Shown: positions 27,763 to 36,797 of the stretch, piece by piece
Position numbering within the stretch: position 1 is the stretch's first letter
Layout: every line of letters begins with the position of its first letter
Translations under genes and position numbers: made by a program
The notes under the pieces: generated by a model
The model's database searches: none
The model's input: only the letters and a program-made list of their open reading frames with translations
What the model was told of the DNA's origin: nothing
Source of the DNA: Pelagibacterium halotolerans B2
Lineage (GTDB): Bacteria; Pseudomonadota; Alphaproteobacteria; Rhizobiales; Devosiaceae
Assembly (NCBI RefSeq): GCF_000230555.1
Contig: NC_016078.1
Coordinates: 2,108,001-2,172,000 of the forward strand
Length of the DNA: 64,000 nucleotides
Direction: 5' to 3'

Positions 27763-29109
27763 CTAAGCCACCGCCTGCTCCGACCGCGCCAGCGCTCGCT
27801 CCAGCGCTTCGATGCACAAGGGGTCGTGCGACGCCCCGGCACCCTCCCACAGGATCCCCATCGCCTTGGACACCGGCATCGCCGCGCGATAGGGCCGTTC
27901 GGCCGTCAGCGCGTCGAACACGTCCGCTGTCGAAATGATCCGCGTGTCGAGGTCCAGTTCGTCGGCGGTCTTGCCATTGGGATAGCCCTTGCCGTCCAGC
28001 CGCTCGTGATGCGCGCCCGCCACTACGGCAAGATCGGCAAACGCGCCGATGCGCGATAGTATGTCCTCCGACAGCCGGGCGTGGTCGCGCATGGAAACCC
28101 ATTCGTCATCGTCGAGCTTGCCGGGCTTGTCGAGCACGCTGTTGGAAACGCCGAGCTTGCCGATATCGTGCAGCAGCGCGGCGCGTTTGAGCCAGCGCCG
28201 CCGCGCCCGTGTGTATCCCATCTCCTCGGCGATCAGGTCGGAAAACACAGCCACCCGCTCGCTGTGGCCCGAGGTGAACGGGCTCTTGGCGTCGATCACC
28301 CGCGCGAAAGCCTGCGCGATATCGTCGAGATAGCCTTCGTCCGCCCGCTGCACCTCCTGACCGGGTTCGAGATCGAGCACCACCTGTTCGATATCGTCGC
28401 GCCCCAGCATCGCCCAGAACGCTTCGTCCGCCGCCACATCGGAAAAGGCGAACACCACCGCCGGGTCGAACCACGTCCCCGAGCGCGAGGTGATTTCGGT
28501 CATCGCGGCCCTGGGACCGCCGGACATGAAGAACACGTCCACCACCTGCGCCAGAAGCGCGATACGCGAAAAAAGCGAAATATCCGTGCCGACCTTGCCA
28601 ACAGGCTTGCCGCCGCCATTCCACTGCTCATCGAGATCGAGAATGGCCTGCGCCACATTTTCGGAAAACCGCATCTGGCGGGCAATCTCCGCTCCGCGCT
28701 GGCACCGGGTTTCGATCAGATTGGTGACGATCTCCCCGCCATTGCGCATGATGTTGACCACAGAGCGGAACCGCTCGGCCAGCCCCGCCTCCGCCCCCGT
28801 ATGCGACAGCACGAACCGCAAGACTTGCGGCAGGCTGCCGTCGAGATGCTTGAAGTCGCGCTTGAAGGTCAGATCGTCGGCCAGATACAATTCGCAGATG
28901 CGCGCCGCGTTGGACGAGCACCCCAGATCCTTGAGCAGCAGCGCATAATAGAGGTCGCGCAGTGCCGCCTCGTCCATGCCCATGGCCCGGCCCACCTGCA
29001 CCCCGATCCAGCAGCACCGCATGCAATGGCCGGGGGGTTGCCCTTCGGTCATGTCGAGTGCGCGGCTCAGCGCTCCCAGCACCTCGGCCAACCGTATCGA
29101 TCCGCTCAT
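27763..29109 (-). CDS. HD-GYP-domain protein
   Basis: Cytosolic protein of 448 residues with a C-terminal HD-GYP phosphodiesterase domain: FTSGHSERVA, HDIGKLG near 310, HHERLDGKGYP near 361. The HHE and GYP signatures are complete, so cyclic-di-GMP or a related dinucleotide is a likely substrate. The N-terminal part carries a second, partial HD-like helical region (HCMRCCWIGVQVGRAMGM; LLKDLGCSSNAARI). No receiver domain. ATG 29109 with GGGGGAGGG just upstream. Lies between the restriction enzyme and a divergent CNNM gene. Confidence 0.9.
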   Translation of the reverse strand: MSGSIRLAEVLGALSRALDMTEGQPPGHCMRCCWIGVQVGRAMGMDEAALRDLYYALLLKDLGCSSNAARICELYLADDLTFKRDFKHLDGSLPQVLRFVLSHTGAEAGLAERFRSVVNIMRNGGEIVTNLIETRCQRGAEIARQMRFSENVAQAILDLDEQWNGGGKPVGKVGTDISLFSRIALLAQVVDVFFMSGGPRAAMTEITSRSGTWFDPAVVFAFSDVAADEAFWAMLGRDDIEQVVLDLEPGQEVQRADEGYLDDIAQAFARVIDAKSPFTSGHSERVAVFSDLIAEEMGYTRARRRWLKRAALLHDIGKLGVSNSVLDKPGKLDDDEWVSMRDHARLSEDILSRIGAFADLAVVAGAHHERLDGKGYPNGKTADELDLDTRIISTADVFDALTAERPYRAAMPVSKAMGILWEGAGASHDPLCIEALERALARSEQAVA

Positions 29110-29297
29110 CCTGCCCTCCCCCGCGTCTAGGGAATTTTCCCAATGGTAGACGCCCGGGACGAAAGCCGGGTTAACGCGGGCCAAACCCGCGCTGCGGCGT
29201 CTTGGCGGGTCGATATCCGGTGCCCCGGAACCATGCCGCCGGCGGCGCATTGCCCTTGCCAAGGCTGCATTTGCGGCGAAAACAAGAAAGGGAGCCA

Positions 29298-30353
29298 ATG
29301 ACGCTTCTGATAGTCTACATAGTGTTGGCAATCGGCGTTTCATTCCTGTGTTCGATGCTCGAAGCCGTCCTGCTCAGCATCACCCCGACCTTCACAGCCA
29401 CCATCGAAGAAAAAAGACCTCGCGTCGCCAGCCGCATCAGGCAGCTCAAGGATGACATCGACCGTCCGCTTTCTGCAATCCTCAGCCTCAACACCATCGC
29501 CCATACGGTCGGCGCCGCTGGCGCCGGCGCTCAAGCGCAGATCGTCTTCGGCGATGCCGCGGTGGCCGTTTTCTCGGCCATCCTCACCTTCCTGATCCTG
29601 GTGCTCTCCGAGATCATCCCCAAGACACTTGGCGCGATGTATTGGCAGGCCTTCGCCCCGCTCACCTCGCGCGTTCTCCCGGTACTCATCATGATCATGT
29701 GGCCGCTGGTCAAGATGTCCCAATTGATCACCGTGCTCCTCTCGCGCGGCAAACCGCAGCCCCCCGTGACCCGCGAGGAGATCGTGGCCCTGGCCGATAT
29801 CGGCCGGCGCGAGGGCATTATTGACAGCGGTGATTCCAAGGTCGTCGCCAACCTGCTCAAATTCGATCGTCTCACCGTCAGGGATATCATGACCCCGCGC
29901 ACCGTCGCCTTCGCCCTCGACGAACAGACGACGATCGAGGAGGTCATGGAGCGCCGGAACGAACTGCGTTTCAGCCGCATTCCCGTTTACCAGGACACCA
30001 TCGATGCCCCGACCGGCTTTGTGCTCAAGACCGACATTCTCAACCTGGCGCTGGACGAAGCCCATGACCAAACGCTCGCAAGTATCCGCCGCGAGGTCAC
30101 CAGCATCGTCGAAACCACCCCGCTCGAAGAGCTGTTCGACACCCTCGTTCTCAAGGACCGCCACTTGGCGCTGGTCACCGACGATTTCGGCGGCACCGCC
30201 GGGCTTGTCACCCTCGAGGATCTGATCGAGACCCTGCTGGGCGAGGAAATCGTCGACGAGGGCGATTCCATCGCCGATCTGCAGGCCTATGCGCGCAAGA
30301 AATGGGAGCAGCGCACCGCCAGGCGGCAAGGTCCGAAACCCGACGCCTCCTGA
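29298..30353 (+). CDS. CNNM-domain (DUF21) and CBS-pair membrane protein
   Basis: Membrane protein of 351 residues: CNNM/DUF21 domain with three to four TM segments (1-160; [41 protein letters not shown]), then a CBS pair (about 190-320; [45 protein letters not shown]). The C-terminal CorC_HlyC transporter-associated domain is missing, making it shorter than most CorC-type proteins. Relatives move Mg2+ or Co2+ or regulate this. AAAGGGAG precedes the ATG. Next gene is uvrB, under its own LexA box. Confidence 0.9.
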   Translation: MTLLIVYIVLAIGVSFLCSMLEAVLLSITPTFTATIEEKRPRVASRIRQLKDDIDRPLSAILSLNTIAHTVGAAGAGAQAQIVFGDAAVAVFSAILTFLILVLSEIIPKTLGAMYWQAFAPLTSRVLPVLIMIMWPLVKMSQLITVLLSRGKPQPPVTREEIVALADIGRREGIIDSGDSKVVANLLKFDRLTVRDIMTPRTVAFALDEQTTIEEVMERRNELRFSRIPVYQDTIDAPTGFVLKTDILNLALDEAHDQTLASIRREVTSIVETTPLEELFDTLVLKDRHLALVTDDFGGTAGLVTLEDLIETLLGEEIVDEGDSIADLQAYARKKWEQRTARRQGPKPDAS

Positions 30354-30374
30354 CACATCCTGTCAGCAGGACCT

Positions 30375-30389
30375 GTTCACACTCCGTTC
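30375..30389 (+). promoter_or_regulatory. LexA (SOS) box of uvrB
   Basis: GTTCACACTCCGTTC is an exact GTTC-N7-GTTC direct repeat, the LexA site of Alphaproteobacteria. It lies 48 bases before the uvrB start and overlaps a plausible promoter (TGTTCA at 30374, 16 bp, TGCTAT at 30396). uvrB should therefore be induced by DNA damage. Confidence 0.85.
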
Positions 30390-30436
30390 CGTTGGTGCTA
30401 TTGAACTGGTTCCCCCGCGCCCCGATATGGCATGCC

Positions 30437-32980
30437 ATGACCTCCGAGAAAAAATCCCGCCCGACCAAGCCCGATTTCTCCATCGACGATTTCATCAGGG
30501 AAATCGAAAAGGCCGAGGACGCCCAGGCTTCCAAGCCGCTTTACGCCGAGCGCATGCGCAACAAGCGCGCGCTGGATAGGGCGGACCAGGCCGCGCGCCG
30601 CGAGCGCCAAGAAACGCAGGCCGCCGCCGAAGCGCAGGAAACCGAGCGCCTCGCCGGCAAGGGCAAGGACAACGCCAAAGCCAACGCCCGCAAATCGAGC
30701 GCCAAGCGCTCGGAAAAAACCGGCATGTCGCTCAAGGCCCCAAAATCCAAGGCCAACTCCGTCGAGCGCCCCACAAATCTCGATGGCTTCGCCGAAGCCC
30801 CGCAGGCCGGCTTCCACGCGCCCACCGATGTGACCAACTCCTCGGCCGGCGTTTCGGCCACCGTCGCCGCGCTGGAAAAAATCATCGCCGAGGGCCGCAA
30901 GGAGGTCGAGGGCACCAATGCCTGGCGGCCCCACCGCCCCGCCGCTCTGAAAAAGGACCGCGGCGGCATCCCCTTCCACCTCGCCACCGAGATGTCGCCC
31001 GCCGGCGATCAGCCCACCGCCATTGCCGAACTCGTCGATGGCATCTCCAATGGCGAAACCGATCAGGTCCTGCTCGGCGTCACCGGCTCGGGCAAGACGT
31101 TTACCGCCGCCCAGGTCATCGCCCAGACTGGCCGCCCTGCCCTCATCCTCGCCCCCAACAAGACGCTGGCCGCCCAGCTCTATGGCGAATTCAAGAACTT
31201 CTTCCCCGACAACGCCGTCGAATACTTCGTATCCTATTACGACTACTACCAGCCCGAGGCCTACGTCCCGCGCACCGACACCTATATCGAAAAGGAATCC
31301 ACAATAAACGAGCAGATCGACCGGATGCGCCACTCGGCCACCCGCGCGATCCTCGAACGCGACGACGTCATCATCGTCGCCTCGGTCTCCTGCATCTACG
31401 GCATCGGCTCGGTGGAAGACTACACCACCATGACCATCTGGCTCGAAAAGGGCCAGCGCATCGACCAGCGCGCGCTGCTCAACGAACTCGTCGCCCTGCA
31501 ATACAAGCGCGGCGACATGGGCTTCGTGCGCGGCACGTTCCGGGTGCGCGGCGACACCATCGAAGTGTTCCCCGCCCACTATGAGGACACCGCCTGGCGC
31601 ATCACCCTGTTCGGCGACGAGATCGAGACCATTGTCGAATTCGATCCCCTGACGGGCAAGAAATCGGTCGAATTGACCGCCGTGCGCGTCTTCGCCAATT
31701 CCCACCACGTCACCACCCGCACCACGATGAATGCGGCCATCAAGGAGATCAAAAAGGAGCTCCAGGCCCGCCTGCAGGAACTCAACGGCATGGGCCGGTT
31801 CCTCGAGGCCCAGCGCCTCGAACAGCGCACCCTGTTCGATCTCGAAATGATGGAAGCCACCGGATCCTGCGCGGGGATCGAGAACTATTCGCGTTACTTC
31901 TCGGGCCGCAAGCCCGGCGAGCCGCCCCCCACACTTTTCGAATACCTCCCCGACAACGCCCTGGTCTTCGTCGACGAATCCCACGTCACCATCGGCCAGC
32001 TCGGCGCCATGTATCGCGGCGATCTGCGCCGCAAGGCAACGCTGGCCGAATACGGCTTCCGCCTCCCCTCCTGCATGGACAACCGCCCCCTGCGGTTCGA
32101 GGAATGGAACGCCATGCGCCCGCAGACGGTCTATGTCTCGGCCACCCCCGGCGCCTGGGAGCTCGACCAGACCGGCGGCGTGTTTGCCGAACAGGTCATC
32201 CGCCCCACGGGCCTGATCGACCCGGTCGTCGAAACCCGCCCCGCCACCACTCAGGTGGACGACGTTGTCGATGAAATCCGCAAAACCACCGAAAAGGGCT
32301 ACCGCACCCTGCTCACCGTCCTCACCAAGAAGATGGCCGAGGATCTGACCGAATATCTGCACGAGCAGGGCATTCGCGTGCGCTACATGCATTCGGACAT
32401 CGACACCATCGAGCGCATCGAGATCATCCGCGATCTGCGCCTGGGCAATTTCGACGTGCTGGTCGGCATCAACCTCTTGCGCGAAGGCCTCGACATCCCC
32501 GAATGCGGCCTCGTCGCCATCCTCGATGCCGACAAGGAAGGCTTTTTGCGCTCGGAAACCTCACTGATCCAGACCATCGGCCGCGCCGCGCGTAATGTCG
32601 ACGGCAAGGTCATCCTCTACGCCGACCGCGAAACCGGCTCCATGGAACGCGCCCTCGCCGAAACCAACCGCCGCCGCGAAAAACAGCTCGCCTACAACGA
32701 AGAACACGGCATCACCCCGCAATCGGTCAAGGCCCGCATCAACGACATCGTGGATTCCGTCTACGAACGCGACCACGTCTCCGTCAAAATCCGCCCGGGC
32801 AAGGACGGCAAGGACACAGTTCCCGTCGGCGCCAACCTCGCCGCGGTGATCAAGGACCTCGAACACCAGATGCGCGAAGCCGCCACCAATCTGGAGTTTG
32901 AGAAGGCGGCAAAACTCAGGGATGAGATCAAGAAGCTGCGGGAGCATGAGTTGGATGCGCTGGAGGGGCCGGGGGGGTAG
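30437..32980 (+). CDS. uvrB: Excinuclease ABC subunit B
   Basis: Damage-verifying helicase-like subunit of nucleotide excision repair, 847 residues. Walker A GVTGSGKT near 212-219, the beta-hairpin [12 protein letters not shown], helicase motifs ([41 protein letters not shown]) and the C-terminal UVR domain that binds UvrC. About 175 residues longer than the E. coli protein because of a Lys/Ala-rich, low-complexity N-terminal extension (to about residue 175), as in several Alphaproteobacteria. ATG 30437 follows a LexA box. A perfect GGCGC-TATA-GCGCC palindrome overlaps the stop codon. Confidence 0.97.
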   Translation: MTSEKKSRPTKPDFSIDDFIREIEKAEDAQASKPLYAERMRNKRALDRADQAARRERQETQAAAEAQETERLAGKGKDNAKANARKSSAKRSEKTGMSLKAPKSKANSVERPTNLDGFAEAPQAGFHAPTDVTNSSAGVSATVAALEKIIAEGRKEVEGTNAWRPHRPAALKKDRGGIPFHLATEMSPAGDQPTAIAELVDGISNGETDQVLLGVTGSGKTFTAAQVIAQTGRPALILAPNKTLAAQLYGEFKNFFPDNAVEYFVSYYDYYQPEAYVPRTDTYIEKESTINEQIDRMRHSATRAILERDDVIIVASVSCIYGIGSVEDYTTMTIWLEKGQRIDQRALLNELVALQYKRGDMGFVRGTFRVRGDTIEVFPAHYEDTAWRITLFGDEIETIVEFDPLTGKKSVELTAVRVFANSHHVTTRTTMNAAIKEIKKELQARLQELNGMGRFLEAQRLEQRTLFDLEMMEATGSCAGIENYSRYFSGRKPGEPPPTLFEYLPDNALVFVDESHVTIGQLGAMYRGDLRRKATLAEYGFRLPSCMDNRPLRFEEWNAMRPQTVYVSATPGAWELDQTGGVFAEQVIRPTGLIDPVVETRPATTQVDDVVDEIRKTTEKGYRTLLTVLTKKMAEDLTEYLHEQGIRVRYMHSDIDTIERIEIIRDLRLGNFDVLVGINLLREGLDIPECGLVAILDADKEGFLRSETSLIQTIGRAARNVDGKVILYADRETGSMERALAETNRRREKQLAYNEEHGITPQSVKARINDIVDSVYERDHVSVKIRPGKDGKDTVPVGANLAAVIKDLEHQMREAATNLEFEKAAKLRDEIKKLREHELDALEGPGG

Positions 32981-33159
32981 GCGCTATAGCGCCCGCATAG
33001 CAACGTCCCGCTCTCCTCTCCATCCTGACCGGGTTTCCGAGCGCCAGCCTTACACACCGAAACCCTAAGCAGGCGGGCCACAGACCGACGCAGCGCCGAA
33101 ATGGTACGGAGCGTATAAATAAACATAATGATTCAAACTAGCCGCAAAATCTCTTTGCG

Positions 33160-34209
33160 CTACGCCAATTGCACCTGACCGACGCAATTGCAATTATCGT
33201 CATGTTTATAGTACTTTTCAGGAATTGCACGCAATATAGCCAAACATGCCATAGAATATTTATTCAATTTCTGCACATTTGAATCGACTCTACGCAATCT
33301 CCAGTGAACATAGTCATTGCGAAAACGGTAAATCGATTCCGCTATTTTTTCGGGTCTTGTGTTATTTATCTCAAGAAGGTCGCTTACCTCATCAATCGCG
33401 GCCTTATCATTGTTTAATGCGATACGAACCAACTTCTGGAGCGCGTCAATTTCTCTGGGGCGCCAACCAATTTTTTCATCTAATAGCTCGAAGAGCTTGC
33501 CTCTGTCTAGGTTGCCACCCAAGTTTTCATAAATATCTTCACAGTAAATATCAAAATACATACTCTCTAGTATGGTATATAATTCCAAAAATTGACTTCT
33601 ATGACCTAAAGCCAGAACAGAAGATAGACGCGCAAGTTCATATTGACATGATCGATAATCAAAGTTGAGAAAACTTTCACATAACCCATCATCTAAGACA
33701 GACGCACTCTTTGCTGCACGAATTAGGATGTCCGCAAGCTGCCTGCTTCGACAGTATTCGTTCCCATTAGATTTGAACCTAAATACAGGCTTGAAGAGGG
33801 TGTAGAGATCATCTGGGGAATGACCATTATACTCGTCAGAATCAATAAAAGACGTAATATCATACACCGCTTCTGGCGCCGCGTTAAATTTCACCGGAAA
33901 TTCACAGTAAAACAATAAGAATTCCGCAGGAGAAGCCAGATGCAGCTCGGTGTTCCATGCATATCGGTCTGAGTTCACCAAAAATACCTGAGTTTCATCC
34001 TCTTCCTGAGCGCACAAAGCGCACCCGAGCATCGTATCAAATGTGGCTATCACTTTGGCATGGGACGCAAACTTTTGCTCGCGCTCATTCCCGTCGAAAT
34101 TTACAAACCTGACAGCCTCGGAGAACGAAAATCTTTCATCGAGACCGAGCAACAATTGCTCAATCTTTCCGAAAAATGACTTATTCATTTTCTTCCTAGA
34201 GCGGGACAT
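33160..34209 (-). CDS. Uncharacterised protein with a C-terminal HEPN-type R-x4-H motif
   Basis: Protein of 349 residues with no close family recognised. Mostly helical and Asp/Glu/Asn-rich; two cysteine pairs (LGCALCA near residue 63 and NCNC near the C-terminus). Residues 295-304 read RFRNDYVHWR, in which R297-N-D-Y-V-H302 fits the R-x4-6-H active site of HEPN ribonucleases, with the polar Asn after Arg that is typical, inside a predicted C-terminal helical bundle like HEPN/ApeA-type domains. The start ATG shares one base with the upstream stop (TAATG), so the two genes are translationally coupled. An effector toxin role is inferred, not shown. Confidence 0.75.
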   Translation of the reverse strand: MSRSRKKMNKSFFGKIEQLLLGLDERFSFSEAVRFVNFDGNEREQKFASHAKVIATFDTMLGCALCAQEEDETQVFLVNSDRYAWNTELHLASPAEFLLFYCEFPVKFNAAPEAVYDITSFIDSDEYNGHSPDDLYTLFKPVFRFKSNGNEYCRSRQLADILIRAAKSASVLDDGLCESFLNFDYRSCQYELARLSSVLALGHRSQFLELYTILESMYFDIYCEDIYENLGGNLDRGKLFELLDEKIGWRPREIDALQKLVRIALNNDKAAIDEVSDLLEINNTRPEKIAESIYRFRNDYVHWRLRRVDSNVQKLNKYSMACLAILRAIPEKYYKHDDNCNCVGQVQLA

Positions 34210-35372
34210 TACATTTGAGCTCGCCAGCATACCTCCATATCGGAAACTTTGAAGTCGCCCTCTATGAGAACACGAAAAGCTTCGAGAAACAGTCCCCGTT
34301 CGTAGCGCCCTACCTGACCAGCCCGCCTCACCAACAGCTCGTTCAAGACATCCAGCTTGATGAATTCCGCCTGCTCTTTGTTACTCATTTTGGAAAATTT
34401 ATCGCAAAAATTTCCGACAGCACCCTCGACGCCCTCAAGCTTTTTGCCTGCTTCGTCTGACAGTTCGGCACCAGCGCGCCCCAATACGTGCATGCCAATT
34501 GCAACTAAAAGCCCAACTCTTGCTGTTTGCTTGTCGAAGATAGCCCTGCCTGCGGTCCGGATGGCATCCCCCTCTTCCTTGTAGGAGGAAAAAGCCTCAT
34601 CCATGTGTATCAAAATATCGAGTGATCGAAAAAATAGATCCCTCACATCATATTTTGATAGCGATTCAACAATATCTAATTTCGTAAACTCGTCTGTCAA
34701 AACCTCTTGTGTATCAACAGAAGTCTTCCTAGAAGAAAACGCAATATACATTTCTGCGATATCACTAGAGCTGTATTCACCTGGATTAAATCTTCTCCCT
34801 TGTCCGTACTCAATTATACGAGAAGCACGGGTATTTTTTTTTGCCTCTTCGATAAGCGGCTCAAATACCACGCTAATCTGCTTCTTCAGGTCCCACGGAA
34901 TTTGGCCAGCGTTCAATACAAGCATCCGGTACACAAGGGCATCCTGAGACTTAGATATCCAAAACTCCACACGGATTGCCCTTTGTGAGGCTTGCGCATC
35001 TTCGTCTACAGCCTCTTTCAAAGCCGTGGTCCGCTGCATACCATCAATTATTGCAATACGCTCCGGAACCGCAATTTCTAGAACTTTTTTTTCAATTTTT
35101 TCTACATCAATATCCGCTACGTTTTGAAATAGATCATCCTCGACGGTAACTCCAATTACAACCGGCGGGAATACGGCGCCCTTCGAGATGTCATCCTTCA
35201 TTCTCTGCCGTATTCTTCGCGCACTTGTAGTTTTCAACGGCGACCGCTGATTACGAAGTCCTCCACGGTCGTCGTAGGCTTTTTCTACTAGGTTGAGATA
35301 TGATCCGACATTCATTTCAAAAAGAACGGAAATGCAATCAATTCGATCGTCTATGGATTTAAGCGCTGGCAT
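34209..35372 (-). CDS. DGMQR-motif (DGQHR/ParB-Srx/DUF262-like) protein
   Basis: Protein of 387 residues. Residues 107-118 read AIIDGMQRTTAL, matching the DGQ(H)R nucleotide-binding loop of ParB/sulfiredoxin-fold proteins, including DndB and DUF262/GmrS types, and are followed by LVLNAGQIPWDLKKQI, the usual second motif (LN-x-G-x-x-P-W). The C-terminal half is helical. DndB-like proteins regulate DNA modification clusters and DUF262 proteins occur in restriction of modified DNA; no dnd genes are here. ATG 35372 is preferred because a promoter-like TTGACT lies near 35437; ATG 35414 is possible and adds 14 residues. AT-rich, unlike neighbours. Confidence 0.75.
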   Translation of the reverse strand: MPALKSIDDRIDCISVLFEMNVGSYLNLVEKAYDDRGGLRNQRSPLKTTSARRIRQRMKDDISKGAVFPPVVIGVTVEDDLFQNVADIDVEKIEKKVLEIAVPERIAIIDGMQRTTALKEAVDEDAQASQRAIRVEFWISKSQDALVYRMLVLNAGQIPWDLKKQISVVFEPLIEEAKKNTRASRIIEYGQGRRFNPGEYSSSDIAEMYIAFSSRKTSVDTQEVLTDEFTKLDIVESLSKYDVRDLFFRSLDILIHMDEAFSSYKEEGDAIRTAGRAIFDKQTARVGLLVAIGMHVLGRAGAELSDEAGKKLEGVEGAVGNFCDKFSKMSNKEQAEFIKLDVLNELLVRRAGQVGRYERGLFLEAFRVLIEGDFKVSDMEVCWRAQM

Positions 35373-35535
35373 GGATACGGTTCCCGAGAGAGTCGAATTA
35401 GTATTGAACGGCATAGTCTAGAAAGTCAAAGCCGATAGACCACTGCACCAACTTTTCCCCGCCACCCCCACCTCCCCTATCCTCTCCTGTCACCCTCCGC
35501 CCCGCCGGAGCCTGACCTGACACGGAGACCGGCCC

Positions 35536-36060
35536 ATGCCGCGCCACAAGAAACCCGCCCCCGCCGACCCTCACCCCAAACACGACACCCACGCCGCCTA
35601 TGCCGCGCTGATGGCGCGGCTCACGGCGTTTCAGGCTGAAATTTCCGCGCAGGCAAAAGCCCGCGCCACCGCCCAAGTGCCCGAGGCGGTGCTGGCGATG
35701 GCTGTCGATCTCATGGCGCAGATGGCGCGCCTGATGGCCCGCGCCATCGAGGCGCGCGGGCTCATCGCTTTTGCCCAGGCCCATCACGCCTTCATGGCGT
35801 TCGGCAGGCGCAAGGGGTTCGACAAGCCTGTGGCCGATGCCGAGGCCAGGGCACAGCATGAAAGGAACGTCGAGGATCTCGTGCGCCTGATGAACGGCCG
35901 CATCCTGCGTGGCATTCGCGACGGCTATCTCTGCCCCGTGCCCGATGATGACCCGGACCGCGAGACCGAACGCCGGGCCATTTCCGATGCCCACACGGCG
36001 CTCGTTTCCCGCATGGAAGCCTATCTCGGCCACGGCATCGACATCGGCGACGATTGGTAA
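35536..36060 (+). CDS. Uncharacterised 174-aa Ala/Arg-rich protein
   Basis: ORF of 174 residues, high GC like the chromosome. N-terminus is basic and Pro-rich (MPRHKKPAPADPHPKH), then long amphipathic helices rich in Ala, Met and Arg (TAFQAEISAQAKARAT; MAVDLMAQMARLMARAIE) and an acidic end (GIDIGDDW). A GGAG lies about nine bases before the ATG. No domain recognised. It is followed directly by the structured long repeat and preceded by the AT-rich island. A long antisense frame covers it, but the ribosome site and codon bias favour this strand. Confidence 0.55.
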   Translation: MPRHKKPAPADPHPKHDTHAAYAALMARLTAFQAEISAQAKARATAQVPEAVLAMAVDLMAQMARLMARAIEARGLIAFAQAHHAFMAFGRRKGFDKPVADAEARAQHERNVEDLVRLMNGRILRGIRDGYLCPVPDDDPDRETERRAISDAHTALVSRMEAYLGHGIDIGDDW

Positions 36061-36077
36061 AACCCGAGCGGCGCCCG

Positions 36078-36483
36078 AAAACTTATCCCCGCCCTCTACG
36101 CCTCGCCTAATCTTTCCCCACGACCGCACCAGGGCGAAGATGCATACGAGCTTCCGGTGAGGGCGGGATTGAAAATTGGAGGAGCATGCGACGGAGCCCA
36201 TGTCGCATCGGCCTCCGGGCATTTCGATCCCAACCGACAGGTCGGTCCGGGTTCCTCGCGGGTCGCTGCGGGGAAGGCCCAAAGCGGACGGATGGCCAGG
36301 CGAGGATGGGAGTCCACGTCATACCGGGGCAACCCGGAGGGGCACCGTGGATACCGCCAGCGATGGTGTTATCCCGACAAACCCCAGCCCGAGACGCCGC
36401 CATAAGCCAAAAACCCCGGTCATGAACGGCGAAGCTGGCTTCGCTTACTATCACAATCGGAAGAAGCTTGCTTCGCCGTTCAT
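36078..36483 (+). repeat. Structured long repeat, copy 1 (putative ncRNA)
   Basis: About 406 bp, similar throughout to 56368-56828. Conserved blocks include GCATACGAGCTTCCGGTGAG with GGCGGGATTG, GGAAGGCCCAAAGCGGAC, and CCCAGCCCGAGACGCCGCCA. Helices keep position but not sequence: ATGCGAC/GTCGCAT (36186-36208), a TCCACG/CGTGGA helix enclosing CCGGG-GCAA-CCCGG with a GNRA loop (36312-36358), and a 3' hairpin 36422-36483 (14 bp, T.T mismatch, 6 bp, 20-nt loop). GNRA loops are on the plus strand, so an RNA of this polarity is likely. Function unknown. Confidence 0.75.
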
Positions 36484-36540
36484 CGCCCACCCCATTCCCC
36501 GAGGCGATCTCGCCATCGGCCGCTTTCGTGTGCCGCAAAG

Positions 36541-36674
36541 AAAGGCCCCCTCACCCGCCGCTTCGCGGCGACCTCTCCCCCAAGGGAGAGGTAAGAATGC
36601 CGCAAGCGCCGAGAACCACCTCTCCCTTTGGGGGAGAGGTCGGATGGCGCAGCCAGACGGGTGAGGGGGCCTTT
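36541..36674. repeat. Palindromic mosaic element
   Basis: Outer perfect 17-bp arms AAAGGCCCCCTCACCCG (36541-36557) and CGGGTGAGGGGGCCTTT (36658-36674); inside, two inward hairpin arms ACCTCTCCC...GGGAGAGGT face each other, plus CCGC-TTCG-GCGG. Typical of Rhizobiales intergenic mosaic repeats. It lies just upstream of the SH3b gene. Confidence 0.85.
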
Positions 36675-36797
36675 CCCTTCATACTCAAGCCCCCCGCCAA
36701 CCTAAACGCCCCATTCAGCAACGGTTCAGCCAGCCTGCGCTTTAGTGTCATCAAGGCAGAAGGAAAACCTGCCGCAACACTCGATGGGAGAAGCGTT

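Larger units (their letters stand above)
33060..35400. other. AT-rich two-gene island
   Basis: From just after uvrB to about 35400 the sequence becomes visibly AT-rich, with many TAT/AAT/TTT runs and A/T-ending codons, unlike both flanks. It holds exactly two genes, leftward and overlapping, neither a core gene. No integrase, tRNA, IS end or direct repeat was found at its borders, so the way it arrived is unclear. Horizontal acquisition is inferred from composition and gene content. Confidence 0.75.

Noticed and set aside
30398..32392. 664-aa antisense ORF over uvrB (also 629 aa at 20494-22383, 456 aa at 22329-23699, 430 aa at 14295-15587, 370 aa at 2069-3181)
   Set aside because: Long antisense frames are expected in GC-rich genes; they have skewed His/Gly/Asp/Val content and lie over clear family members.
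33000..35540. Search for attachment-site repeats or a tRNA flanking the AT-rich island
   Set aside because: No tRNA and no convincing direct repeat was found at either edge; short CTCTCCT-like matches are too common in this DNA.
35398..36282. 294-aa minus-strand ORF over the 174-aa gene and the start of the long repeat
   Set aside because: It runs into the structured repeat, has Gly/His/Val-rich shadow composition, and the plus-strand ORF has a ribosome site.
36157..36405. ORF shared by both long-repeat copies (82 aa here, 90 aa at 56478), with conserved end DKPQPETPP
   Set aside because: Differences between copies fall largely in second codon positions and helices are compensated, and an inserted hairpin adds unrelated residues. 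Structured RNA explains the conservation better.
36541..36674. 17-bp terminal inverted repeats as an insertion-sequence remnant
   Set aside because: No transposase frame, no flanking target duplication seen, and the internal hairpin pairs are typical of non-coding mosaic elements.
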